The notes beneath the pieces were generated by a model, which ran no database searches, was not told the origin of the DNA, and saw only the letters and a list, made by a program, of their open reading frames with translations. Positions 52,271 through 60,872 of a DNA stretch of 64,000 nucleotides are shown piece by piece. A program made the translations under genes and the position numbers. How positions within the stretch are numbered: the first letter of the stretch is position 1; every line of letters starts with the position of its first letter. Location: contig NZ_JADNRM010000001.1 in NCBI RefSeq assembly GCF_021730445.1, positions 511,004 to 575,003 on the forward strand. The letters run 5' to 3'. The DNA is from Phocaeicola faecalis (lineage in GTDB: Bacteria; Bacteroidota; Bacteroidia; Bacteroidales; Bacteroidaceae).

Positions 52271-52774
52271 ATGGAAATAAACCAAGCAGCTCCCAAGTTT
52301 CAGGATGCGTCCATCGCTCCGATGCACACCACAGAGCATATCGTAAACAGAACAATGGTAAACCTTTTTGGCTGCGGGCGTGCAGTTTCGGCACATATCG
52401 AACGCAAGAAAAGTAAATTGGATTTCGTCCTACCCGCCTGCCCCTCCGAAGAGGAGATAAGCCACATAGAAAAGACCGTAAACGAGACATTGAAAAGAAA
52501 CCTGCCAATCACCACAGAATTCATCACACAAGAGGAAGCCGTGGGGCGATTCGACCTGAAACGTCTGCCCGACCATGCCTCCGAAACCGTGAGAGTGGTG
52601 CACGTGGGCGATTACGATGAATGCCTCTGCATCGGTCTGCACGTGGAAAACACATCGCAGATAGGTACATTCAAAATCATCAGCCATGATTATAAAGAAG
52701 GCATTTTCCGCATGAGGTTCAAACTTACAGAAGCCGGTCCGTCTGCCAATTCGTCTTCAAAAATTACATTTTGA
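52271..52774 (+). CDS. AlaX-like tRNA-editing domain protein
   Basis: A 167-residue protein with the two zinc-ligand halves of the alanyl/threonyl-tRNA editing fold: H19xxxH23 in MHTTEHIV, and CLCIGLHVENTSQIGTFKI, which parallels C-G-G-T-H-V. Free-standing editing proteins hydrolyse mischarged Ser- or Gly-tRNA(Ala). The Gly-Gly of the usual motif is changed (CIGLHV), so efficiency is uncertain. Followed by a stem-loop (52813-52867). Confidence 0.82.
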   Translation: MEINQAAPKFQDASIAPMHTTEHIVNRTMVNLFGCGRAVSAHIERKKSKLDFVLPACPSEEEISHIEKTVNETLKRNLPITTEFITQEEAVGRFDLKRLPDHASETVRVVHVGDYDECLCIGLHVENTSQIGTFKIISHDYKEGIFRMRFKLTEAGPSANSSSKITF

Positions 52775-52812
52775 CAGCAGTCGGTCTGTGTCAACGTTTA
52801 AATAGTTTTATC

Positions 52813-52867
52813 CTCTCTTAAAGTCTTGCCGCCTATCTTTAAGAAAGGTTTTATAGACTTAAAAGAG
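52813..52867. terminator. Stem-loop between the AlaX-like gene and hsp20
   Basis: CTCTCTTAAAGTCT (52813-52826) pairs, with one mismatch and a bulge, with AGACTTAAAAGAG (52855-52867). It may end the upstream transcript or be part of the hsp20 leader. Confidence 0.45.
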
Positions 52868-53000
52868 TGGAATATGGAGCATAGGAAATCGAACTAAAGT
52901 ATGGTATTTGCATTATGGATAGTGGATGACGGAATCGAAAGAAGACGAAATTCAAAAGTAAACAAAATGTTTAACCATAAACCAAAAGGAGATTAAGATT

Positions 53001-53444
53001 ATGATGCCAGTAAGAAGAGCCAACCAAACTTGGTTGCCAAGTATTTTCAACGATTTTTTGAACAATGACTGGATGGTAAAAGCCAACCCGACAGCACCGG
53101 CCATCAATGTCATCGAGACAGAAAAAGAGTATAAAGTGGAAGTTGCCGCTCCGGGAATGAAAAAAGACGATTTCCAAATCCATATCAATGAAGACAATGA
53201 TTTGGTCATCTCTATGGAAAAGAAAACAGAAACAACGGAAGGCGACAAAGAAGGCAAGGAAGAAAGCCGTTATCTGCGTCGCGAATTCTCTTACTCCAAG
53301 TTCCAGCAAACCCTGATTCTGCCGGATGATGTAGACAAGGATAAAATAGACGCCAAAGTAAACGACGGTGTCCTGACTATCGAATTGCCGAAACGAACTC
53401 CCGAAGAAAAGGAAAAAGCAACGAAAGTGATTGAAGTCAAATAA
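53001..53444 (+). CDS. Small heat-shock protein, Hsp20/alpha-crystallin
   Basis: A 147-residue chaperone: alpha-crystallin domain about 35-140 with YKVEVAAPGMKKDDFQI, FSYSKFQQTLILPDDVD and the DGVLTIELPK motif. Binds unfolding proteins to limit aggregation. AAAGGAG about 12 nt upstream of the ATG is an unusually good ribosome-binding site for this window, fitting strong expression. A terminator follows. No CIRCE-like repeat is seen upstream. Confidence 0.94.
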   Translation: MMPVRRANQTWLPSIFNDFLNNDWMVKANPTAPAINVIETEKEYKVEVAAPGMKKDDFQIHINEDNDLVISMEKKTETTEGDKEGKEESRYLRREFSYSKFQQTLILPDDVDKDKIDAKVNDGVLTIELPKRTPEEKEKATKVIEVK

Positions 53445-53458
53445 ACGATAAGACCGGA

Positions 53459-53497
53459 TATCTCCCGAAACGCAGCCACAATGCCATTCGGGAGATA
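53459..53497 (+). terminator. Terminator of hsp20
   Basis: TATCTCCCGAA (53459-53469) pairs with TTCGGGAGATA (53487-53497), eleven pairs. Confidence 0.75.
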
Positions 53498-53503
53498 ATA
53501 AAG

Positions 53504-53562
53504 AGGTGTCAAAACTCCAAAGCAACTGCCGCATTGTTGCTGTAAGAGCATTTTTGACACCT
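53504..53562. repeat. Nested hairpin with GTGTCAAAA ends
   Basis: AGGTGTCAAAA (53504-53514) is the exact reverse complement of 53552-53562; inside, AGCAAC pairs with GTTGCT. The ends resemble those of the MITE-like elements at 57669 and 58092. Confidence 0.75.
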
Positions 53563-53766
53563 TGCTTATTTATATCAACCTAAAAAGCCTGTAATACATC
53601 CTTTATACAGACAAGCCCACGCTGAATACGACCTTTTCGGGCCCCCGAATACAAAAGTTTAAAGGATATGCTTAATTTTTTCTTAAAAATCTGCCTGTTT
53701 ATCAATATTACGCTTTATCTTTACCGAATAAATCAAAACTATATTCTAATTTAATCATAGTTTATT

Positions 53767-56700
53767 ATGAAAAATACCCCTAATCAACACCGCAAAGGAA
53801 AAAAAGCGGCACTACTTGCCCTGGCATTCCCGCTTGTTCTGGCAGGTGCACCCGTGCAGGCTGCCCAGTCGATGCATGCCGCAAGTGAGACAACGCTCCC
53901 AAGCCCTCAAATTGTGAGTATCAAAAGACTCAACCCGACAGCTGTCGAAGTTTTGTTTGCCAACAACCAGCGTATGACACTTGATTTTTACGGCGATAAC
54001 ATCTTCAGAGTCTTTCAAGATAATGCCGGTGGAATCATCCGGAATCCGGAAGCCAAACCCGAAGCACAGATATTGGTGGACAACCCCAGACTGCCATTGT
54101 CAAAGTTGGACATTGACGACAACGGAAACACAATCTGTATCACGACCGGACGTATCAACATACAGATTGACAAGGCCAGTTCATTACTGAAAATCACGAA
54201 CCTCGAAACAAACAAGGTAGCGGTGGAACAACTTGCTCCCGTCTCATTCGAGAAAGATAAAGTGACCATCACCCTGAAAGAAAATCCGAAAGAATACTTC
54301 TACGGAGGTGGTGTGCAGAACGGAAGATTCTCACACAAAGGAAAAGCAATCGCCATCGAAAACCAGAACAGCTGGACTGACGGAGGCGTGGCCTCTCCCA
54401 CTCCTTTCTATTGGTCTACCAACGGATATGGCGTGATGTGGCACACCTTCAAGAAAGGTAAATACGACTTCGGTGCAGAAGAAAAAGGAAAAGTAAAACT
54501 ATCGCACGAAACGGATTATCTGGATGTCTTTTATATGGTGGGCGACGGTGTCGTTGCTTTGTTGAACGACTTCTATCAACTCACCGGTAATCCGGTATTA
54601 TTGCCCAAGTTCGGCTTCTATCAGGGACACCTGAACGCTTACAACCGCGACTACTGGAAAGAAGACGAAAAGGGAATCTTGTTTGAAGACGGAAAACGCT
54701 ATAAAGAAAGCCAAAAGGACAATGGCGGCATCAAGGAATCTTTGAACGGCGAAAAGAACAATTACCAATTCTCGGCACGCGCTGTGATAGACCGTTACAA
54801 GAACCATGACATGCCTTTGGGCTGGCTGCTCCCCAACGACGGTTACGGAGCCGGATACGGACAGACCGAAACATTGGACGGCAATATCCAGAACCTGAAA
54901 GAACTGGGCGACTATGCCCGTAAGAACGGAGTGGAAATCGGGCTTTGGACACAATCCGACCTCCATCCCAAAGAAGGAGTCAGCGCACTGCTTCAGCGTG
55001 ATATCGTGAAAGAAGTGAGAGACGCCGGTGTACGTGTTCTTAAAACAGACGTTGCATGGGTGGGCGCAGGCTATTCATTCGGTTTGAACGGTGTGGCCGA
55101 TGTGGGCACGATTATGCCTTATTATGGCAATAACGCACGCCCGTTTATCATCTCATTGGACGGATGGGCAGGCACCCAGCGCTATGCAGGAGTATGGTCG
55201 GGCGACCAGACCGGCGGCGAATGGGAATATATCCGCTTCCATATCCCGACTTATATCGGTTCGGGCCTTTCGGGACAGCCTAATATCACCTCCGATATGG
55301 ACGGTATCTTCGGCGGAAAGAACCTGGCCATGAATACCCGCGACTTCCAGTGGAAGACATGGACACCGATGGAACTCAACATGGACGGCTGGGGCAGCAA
55401 CGAAAAGTATCCTCATGCTCTGGGCGAACCTGCCACTTCTATCAACCGTATGTATCTGAAGCTGAAATCAGAACTGATGCCATACGCTTACAGCTTTGCC
55501 AAAGAAGCGGTAGACGGAATGCCTATCATCAGAGCCATGTTCCTCGAATTCCCGAATGACTACACAATGGGCAGCGCCACTAAATACCAATATATGTATG
55601 GTACCGACTTCCTGGTGGCACCTATCTATCAGAACACCAAGGCAGATGCCGAAGGCAATGACATCCGCAACGGTATCTATCTGCCCGAAGGTGAATGGAT
55701 TGATTACTTCACCGGCGAGAAATATGAAGGCGGACGCGTTATCAACAACTTTGCCGCTCCTCTGTGGAAGCTCCCCGTATTTGTCAAGAACGGAGCCATC
55801 ATCCCGATGACCAACCCGAACAATAACGTGAGTGAAATCAACAAGGGTCTGCGCATCTATGAAATGTATCCGCATAAGCACACCATGACCGTGGAATATG
55901 ACGATGACGGTATCACCGAAGCATACAAGGACGGTAAGGGTGTAACTACTTTCGTCGAATCGAATGTCACTCCCAAAAATGAAGTGCTTATCACCGTACA
56001 CCGCACTCAGGGTGACTTTGACGGCTTCGTGAAAGAGAAAGCCACTGAGTTCAGAATCAATGTAACCGAAAAGCCCAAAGCTATCTCTGCCAAAGTAGGA
56101 AAGAGCAAGATTAAGCTGACCGAGGTTACCTCTCTGGAACAATTCCAAAACGGACAGAACGTATACTTCTACGATGCTGCTCCCAATCTGAACAAGTTTG
56201 CCACTCCGGGAAGTGAATTTGAAAAGGTGACTATCGTCAAGAACCCCCAACTTCTCGTCAAGCTGGCTCCGATGGATATCACCACTAATCAGATTAATAT
56301 GACTGTCAGCGGATTCCGCTATGCACCGGCCGATACTCACCGCGTCACTTCGGGCTCATTGACAGCTCCGAAAGCCGAAGTAACTGCCGAAAACACTGAA
56401 GCCTATACACTGAAACCGACATGGGCTCCGGTAGCCAATGCTGACTATTATGAAATCGAATTGAACGGCATTCTGTATAGTACTATCAAAGATACAGAAC
56501 TGTTGTTTGAAGGACTGGAAGCCGAAACAACTTATGACTTCAAGATTCGCGCCGTAAACAAGGACGGTCAGTCAGACTGGGCAAACTTTACAACCAAGAC
56601 CAAATCCAACCCGCTGGAATTTGCAATCCGAGGCATCAAGGGTGAAGTAACAGCCAAGGCACAAGAAGGATTTGAAATCGACCGTCTCTTCGACTTTGCC

Positions 56701-57639
56701 GAAATGGGTGATATGTGGCACACCAAGTACAGAGCTAACGCTTTGCCGTTCGACATGATTATCGACTTGAGAAGTGTCAACCAATTGGATAAATTCCATT
56801 ACCTGAGCCGTAAGGACGGAGGCAACGGAACATTGTTGAAAGGAACCGTTTCATATAGTATGGACAAAGAACACTGGACAGAAGCCGGTGCATTTGAATG
56901 GAACCGCAAGGATGAAGTGAAAGTATTCACATTCACAGAACGTCCGACTGCACGTTACATCAAACTTTCTGTAACAGAAGGTGTTGGCAATTATGGTTCC
57001 GGCCGTGAACTGTATGTATTCAAAGTTCCCGGAACTGAAAGTTACTTGCCGGGCGACATCAACAATGACGGTAAGATTGACAACAACGATTTGACTTCTT
57101 ATACCAACTACACCGGTCTGCGCAAAGGCGACGGTGACTTTGAAGGTTACATCAGCAATGGTGATATCAACAAGAATGATTTGATTGACGCTTATGACAT
57201 CTCGGTAGTAGCCACTCAGTTGGAAGACGGTGTAGACGAAAGCGACGAAACTGAAAAAGTAAGCGGAAGCATCGAAATGAGCACTGCCAAACGCAGTTAT
57301 AACAAAGATGAAATCATTGAAGTAGTAGTGAAAGGTATAGACCTGAAGTCTGTCAATGCACTGAGCTTCGCTTTGCCATACGACCAGCAGAAGTTTGAAT
57401 TTGTCGGTGTACAACCGGTTAGCATGAAAGAGATGGAAAACTTTACTTATGACCGCCTTCACACCAATGGCACAAAAGCATTGTATCCTACTTTCGTCAA
57501 TATCGGCAACAAACCTTCACTCGAAGGAACCAATGACTTGTTTATCTTGAAACTGAAAGCTAAACAAAGAGTAAGCTTCAATCTGAAAATGATTGATGGA
57601 TTATTGGTTGACAAGAAGCTGAATGTTTGTAAGTTCTAA
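53767..57639 (+). CDS. Secreted multidomain GH31 glycoside hydrolase
   Basis: A 1290-residue exported enzyme. Signal peptide about 1-33; GH31 N-terminal beta domain and barrel to about 740, with nucleophile D428 in LKTDVAWVG and acid/base D480 in WSGDQTGG. Then a fibronectin-III-like domain (about 870-940), an F5/8-type CBM32-like domain (about 955-1090), a dockerin-like pair of calcium loops (GDINNDGKIDNNDL and GDINKNDLIDAYD, about 1096-1160) and a cohesin-like domain at the C-terminus. The plan recalls the alpha-N-acetylgalactosaminidases of GH31, but specificity is not proven. No susC/D partner nearby. Confidence 0.9.
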   Translation: MKNTPNQHRKGKKAALLALAFPLVLAGAPVQAAQSMHAASETTLPSPQIVSIKRLNPTAVEVLFANNQRMTLDFYGDNIFRVFQDNAGGIIRNPEAKPEAQILVDNPRLPLSKLDIDDNGNTICITTGRINIQIDKASSLLKITNLETNKVAVEQLAPVSFEKDKVTITLKENPKEYFYGGGVQNGRFSHKGKAIAIENQNSWTDGGVASPTPFYWSTNGYGVMWHTFKKGKYDFGAEEKGKVKLSHETDYLDVFYMVGDGVVALLNDFYQLTGNPVLLPKFGFYQGHLNAYNRDYWKEDEKGILFEDGKRYKESQKDNGGIKESLNGEKNNYQFSARAVIDRYKNHDMPLGWLLPNDGYGAGYGQTETLDGNIQNLKELGDYARKNGVEIGLWTQSDLHPKEGVSALLQRDIVKEVRDAGVRVLKTDVAWVGAGYSFGLNGVADVGTIMPYYGNNARPFIISLDGWAGTQRYAGVWSGDQTGGEWEYIRFHIPTYIGSGLSGQPNITSDMDGIFGGKNLAMNTRDFQWKTWTPMELNMDGWGSNEKYPHALGEPATSINRMYLKLKSELMPYAYSFAKEAVDGMPIIRAMFLEFPNDYTMGSATKYQYMYGTDFLVAPIYQNTKADAEGNDIRNGIYLPEGEWIDYFTGEKYEGGRVINNFAAPLWKLPVFVKNGAIIPMTNPNNNVSEINKGLRIYEMYPHKHTMTVEYDDDGITEAYKDGKGVTTFVESNVTPKNEVLITVHRTQGDFDGFVKEKATEFRINVTEKPKAISAKVGKSKIKLTEVTSLEQFQNGQNVYFYDAAPNLNKFATPGSEFEKVTIVKNPQLLVKLAPMDITTNQINMTVSGFRYAPADTHRVTSGSLTAPKAEVTAENTEAYTLKPTWAPVANADYYEIELNGILYSTIKDTELLFEGLEAETTYDFKIRAVNKDGQSDWANFTTKTKSNPLEFAIRGIKGEVTAKAQEGFEIDRLFDFAEMGDMWHTKYRANALPFDMIIDLRSVNQLDKFHYLSRKDGGNGTLLKGTVSYSMDKEHWTEAGAFEWNRKDEVKVFTFTERPTARYIKLSVTEGVGNYGSGRELYVFKVPGTESYLPGDINNDGKIDNNDLTSYTNYTGLRKGDGDFEGYISNGDINKNDLIDAYDISVVATQLEDGVDESDETEKVSGSIEMSTAKRSYNKDEIIEVVVKGIDLKSVNALSFALPYDQQKFEFVGVQPVSMKEMENFTYDRLHTNGTKALYPTFVNIGNKPSLEGTNDLFILKLKAKQRVSFNLKMIDGLLVDKKLNVCKF

Positions 57640-57668
57640 GAGACTTCACTACCCTCAGCGGTAACCCC

Positions 57669-57827
57669 AAAGGGAGCTGTGTCAAAACGTGGATAATGCT
57701 GTCGTTTCGTTCGTAGGGGCGAGGTTCGCTCGCCCGAAAACAGTTTGTTTTGTGTCTTCGGGCAGGCAAACCCTGCCCCTACAGCTGACGATGGGATAGA
57801 CCGGTTTAGTTTTGACACACTCCCTTT
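57669..57827. mobile_element. MITE-like element, copy 1
   Basis: 159 bp with imperfect terminal inverted repeats: GGGAGCTGTGTCAAAAC on the left against GTTTTGACACACTCCC on the right. An inner palindrome pairs GTAGGGGC (57713-57720) with GCCCCTAC (57775-57782). No transposase or credible coding frame. Confidence 0.75.
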
Positions 57828-57913
57828 TATCGAAATCACCCTCGCCACAGGTAGTAGCGAGGGTGATTTTTGGTTTATGAGCGTTTCGGCGCACCCTCTT
57901 TTTTTACGAATCA

Positions 57914-58088
57914 AGTCAATAAGTGTGTGGGCATCCTATTTTAAGAAAATTCCAATATTACAATGTAAGCATACAGATTTCTTTCAAGGCATTATAAATG
58001 AAGTATAGCAGACGACCACTCGATTTGATACCGGCATTGTAACTCATAGTTTACGCTTATATCACCCACAGGACTTTCGGATTGACCC
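57914..58088. repeat. ~172-bp intergenic repeat, copy 2
   Basis: Full-length match to 47455-47626 with scattered substitutions. Its end touches the second MITE-like element. Confidence 0.9.
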
Positions 58089-58091
58089 AAA

Positions 58092-58245
58092 AAGGGGTTG
58101 CGTCAAAACGTGAATAATGCTGTCGTTTCGTTCGTAGGGGCGAGATTCGCTCGCCCGAAAACAGTTTACTTTGTGTCTTCGGGCAGGCAAACCCTGCCCC
58201 TACAGCTGACGATGGGATAGGTCGGTTTAGTTTTGACACACTCCC
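58092..58245. mobile_element. MITE-like element, copy 2
   Basis: About 154 bp, nearly identical inside to copy 1 in the same orientation, with a degraded left end (GGGGTTGCGTCAAAAC) and a right end GTTTTGACACACTCCCC. Confidence 0.75.
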
Positions 58246-58357
58246 CATCATTTGGGCACAGCCCTCGAATACCACAATGTGGCAGTAACTTCAGAGCCCT
58301 GACAGCCTCCTTATTATTCACCGGAGTTCATCATCGCGCCCCTTTTCCGGAAACAGT

Positions 58358-60703
58358 TTATAATGAATACTTTTCCAATATCCTCTCTATAGCCTCCTGC
58401 GATACGGGCTTCGTTAAATAATCATTGCATCCCGCCTCTATTGCCCTTTCCCTGTCCGACTCGAAAGCAAAAGCAGTCAATGCAATAATAGGAACATCCT
58501 TCGAATAGCCACGAATCAGGCGGGTTGCTTCCAATCCATCCATATAAGGCATCTTTATATCCATAAAGATTAAATCGGGATGATGCTCCTTATACATATT
58601 GACAGCCTCACGACCATCCCGGGCACGTATCAGTTTATACCTCTTGCCCAGAACAGTATTCATAAGCAAGAAATTACTATCCACATCTTCCGCCACCAAC
58701 AGGGTGCGCAATTGCAATGACTTTATGGCTACTTTCAAGTGTTGTTGCCTTTCCGCATTTCTTTTAAACTCCTCCCGCTTGTTATGCATATCATACGGAA
58801 TAGTAAAACGGAACGTAGAACCTTCATGGAGTTCAGACTCCACCGTGATAGCGCCGCCCATCTTTTCTACAATCATCTGGCAAATGGCAAGGCCCAACCC
58901 GGTGCCCTGAACAAAAGAATTCAGCTTGACGAAACGGCCAAAGATGTGGGATAATTTTTCTTCGGAGATACCTATACCGGTGTCCTTCACATAGAAATCT
59001 ACATAATCCTTCTTCAACTCGAAACCAAAATGAATCTCACCCTCATAAGTGAACTTAATCGCATTGGTTATCAAATTGGTAATGAGTTGCAAAATGCGGT
59101 TCTTATCTTCGTTAATCACCAAGCTGTCATCCTCATTATCCAAAATCAGCGTCACCCCTTCCTGTACACGCCCTTTATGAATTTCATACACATTACGGCA
59201 CATCTCACCTAAATCCATAGGCTGCTTGACGTATTCAAACGTCCCTGCCTCTATTTTAGACAAATCAAGAATGTCATTAATCAGTTGCAACAATACATCC
59301 GAATTCTGATTGATGATTTCGGAATAAAGCTTTTCGTCTTCCCGATTGTCTGTGGTAGTCATCAACCTTGAGAAACCCACAATCGCATTTAGTGGAGTGC
59401 GTATCTCATGGCTCATATTAGCCAGAAAAGCACTCTTCAACCGGTCGGACTGCTCCGCCTTGATACGTGCCTGAATCAACTCCTGCTCTATGTTCTGCAT
59501 ATTCGTAACGTCCCACGAAATGCCGATAATAAGAGGAGCACGCCCTTCGAGAGGCACCAATGTCTTCAATGTCTGAACAATACGCGTCTCGCCGGTGGCA
59601 GTCACATACGTCTCCTGCATCTCCAGACGTTCCCTGGTACGCATCAGTTCCAAATCATCCTGATGAAACTTCTCTGCATCCGTCCTTTCGGGAAATATCT
59701 CGAAATCAGTATGGCCCAACGCACGCGAAGCCGGAATCTTGGAATGATTGGCAAAAGCCTTGTTCCAATACAAATACCTGAAATCATCTTCCGGGTCTTT
59801 TACAAACATATATACAGGAATATTATTCAGAATGGCATCCATCAGATAATTCAGTTCACGCAACTCATCCCTGTTTCGAATCACATCCGTGATGTCTTGA
59901 GTAAAGAACCATACCACCTCTTCCTGTCCGTCCTCTATTATAAAGGCAGACACCTGATGCACACGTTCTTTTACTTCGCCCACACGGGTATATCGGGCAT
60001 GATATCCCATGCTGCCTCCGTTATCACGTATTTCCTGCACCCGTTTTTCGAATATCTCTTTTGTATGAAGTGAAACCGGCAAATCATATACCTTCTGTAC
60101 ACCCAGTTCGCCTTTCACACCATATTCTTCAATGAATTGCTTATTGGCATACACCAAAGTGCCATCGGTAGAAGCAGCCAGAATGCTGTCGCTCACTTTA
60201 TCAAGAACGCGTTTAAACACCTCCAGATTCTTTTGTGTAGCCACCCGCTCGCTGATATCACGACACATAATCAACACATACTCTCCGTCTAACGGAAAGA
60301 TACGGTTTTCATAATAATGATGTGCACCATTGAAATCCAGTTCGTGATGGGCCGTAGAACCTTTGCCCGTCGCTATCACTTTCTGAAGATTATTATAAAC
60401 ATTGTGATACGCCTCCTCCGGAATCATGTCGCGCATGTGCATACCGGCAAAAGCACTATTAGGGACTCCTACATGATTGGTCTCTTCACTAGACACCACT
60501 CCTATACCTGTTCCTTCATGATTAAAGACCGTGAGCATATCCGGTAAAGACTCCAGAATCCTCACTGCATACTTCTCCTTGAAACTCTTGTCCGTTTCTT
60601 TTTCTTTCAGAGAGGTCAGTTCCTCTTTGAGCCGACGATTTTCATGTTGTAATCTTTCAAGCTCTTGCTCCAATAATTCCCTTGTTTTCTCTTGCCCCGA
60701 CAT
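58358..60703 (-). CDS. Hybrid sensor histidine kinase/response regulator with PAS domains
   Basis: A 781-residue cytoplasmic hybrid kinase. Order: coiled coil (about 3-45), three PAS-type domains (about 45-410), HisKA with H432 in ANMSHEIRTPLN, HATPase with GTGLGLAICQ, and receiver with D715 in FMDIKMPYMDG. No membrane segment. Its receiver closely resembles the response regulator at 37177. Target unknown; a -7 box lies upstream at 60734. Confidence 0.93.
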   Translation of the reverse strand: MSGQEKTRELLEQELERLQHENRRLKEELTSLKEKETDKSFKEKYAVRILESLPDMLTVFNHEGTGIGVVSSEETNHVGVPNSAFAGMHMRDMIPEEAYHNVYNNLQKVIATGKGSTAHHELDFNGAHHYYENRIFPLDGEYVLIMCRDISERVATQKNLEVFKRVLDKVSDSILAASTDGTLVYANKQFIEEYGVKGELGVQKVYDLPVSLHTKEIFEKRVQEIRDNGGSMGYHARYTRVGEVKERVHQVSAFIIEDGQEEVVWFFTQDITDVIRNRDELRELNYLMDAILNNIPVYMFVKDPEDDFRYLYWNKAFANHSKIPASRALGHTDFEIFPERTDAEKFHQDDLELMRTRERLEMQETYVTATGETRIVQTLKTLVPLEGRAPLIIGISWDVTNMQNIEQELIQARIKAEQSDRLKSAFLANMSHEIRTPLNAIVGFSRLMTTTDNREDEKLYSEIINQNSDVLLQLINDILDLSKIEAGTFEYVKQPMDLGEMCRNVYEIHKGRVQEGVTLILDNEDDSLVINEDKNRILQLITNLITNAIKFTYEGEIHFGFELKKDYVDFYVKDTGIGISEEKLSHIFGRFVKLNSFVQGTGLGLAICQMIVEKMGGAITVESELHEGSTFRFTIPYDMHNKREEFKRNAERQQHLKVAIKSLQLRTLLVAEDVDSNFLLMNTVLGKRYKLIRARDGREAVNMYKEHHPDLIFMDIKMPYMDGLEATRLIRGYSKDVPIIALTAFAFESDRERAIEAGCNDYLTKPVSQEAIERILEKYSL

Positions 60704-60733
60704 ATCAAGTAAGTTTATAATTACTTATGGGTC

Positions 60734-60741
60734 AAATATAA
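60734..60741 (-). promoter_or_regulatory. -7 box of the PAS hybrid kinase
   Basis: TATATTTG on the minus strand, about 31 nt from the start at 60703. Confidence 0.55.
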
Positions 60742-60806
60742 CCACTTTCCATGAACAAAAGAAGGAATCACCGCAATATTTACCGTTAAATTTAATTTTA
60801 ACAAAT

Positions 60807-60850
60807 ATCCACCGCAGCGGCAAGCTTGATTAACTGCCTCTACGGTGGAT
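60807..60850 (-). terminator. Stem-loop after carB
   Basis: ATCCACCG (60807-60814) pairs with CGGTGGAT (60843-60850), just past the carB stop on the minus strand and followed by an A/T-rich tract. Confidence 0.6.
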
Positions 60851-60872
60851 AAATAATGGGCGCGAAAGTTGA

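Larger units (their letters stand above)
53445..53766. other. Intergenic region between hsp20 and the GH31 gene
   Basis: This 322-bp gap holds the hsp20 terminator (53459-53497), a second nested hairpin (53504-53562) and a near-consensus -7 box TATCTTTA at 53716-53723 for the GH31 gene. Confidence 0.65.
57640..58357. other. 718-bp intergenic repeat island
   Basis: Order: MITE-like element 1 (57669-57827), ~172-bp repeat copy 2 (57914-58088), MITE-like element 2 (58092-58245), then about 110 bp before the kinase stop codon. Several short open frames arise from the repeats but none is credible as a gene. Confidence 0.75.

Noticed and set aside
57636-58275. Several 60-90 codon frames after the GH31 gene
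   Set aside because: They come from repeat copies and inverted repeats, with no conserved protein character.
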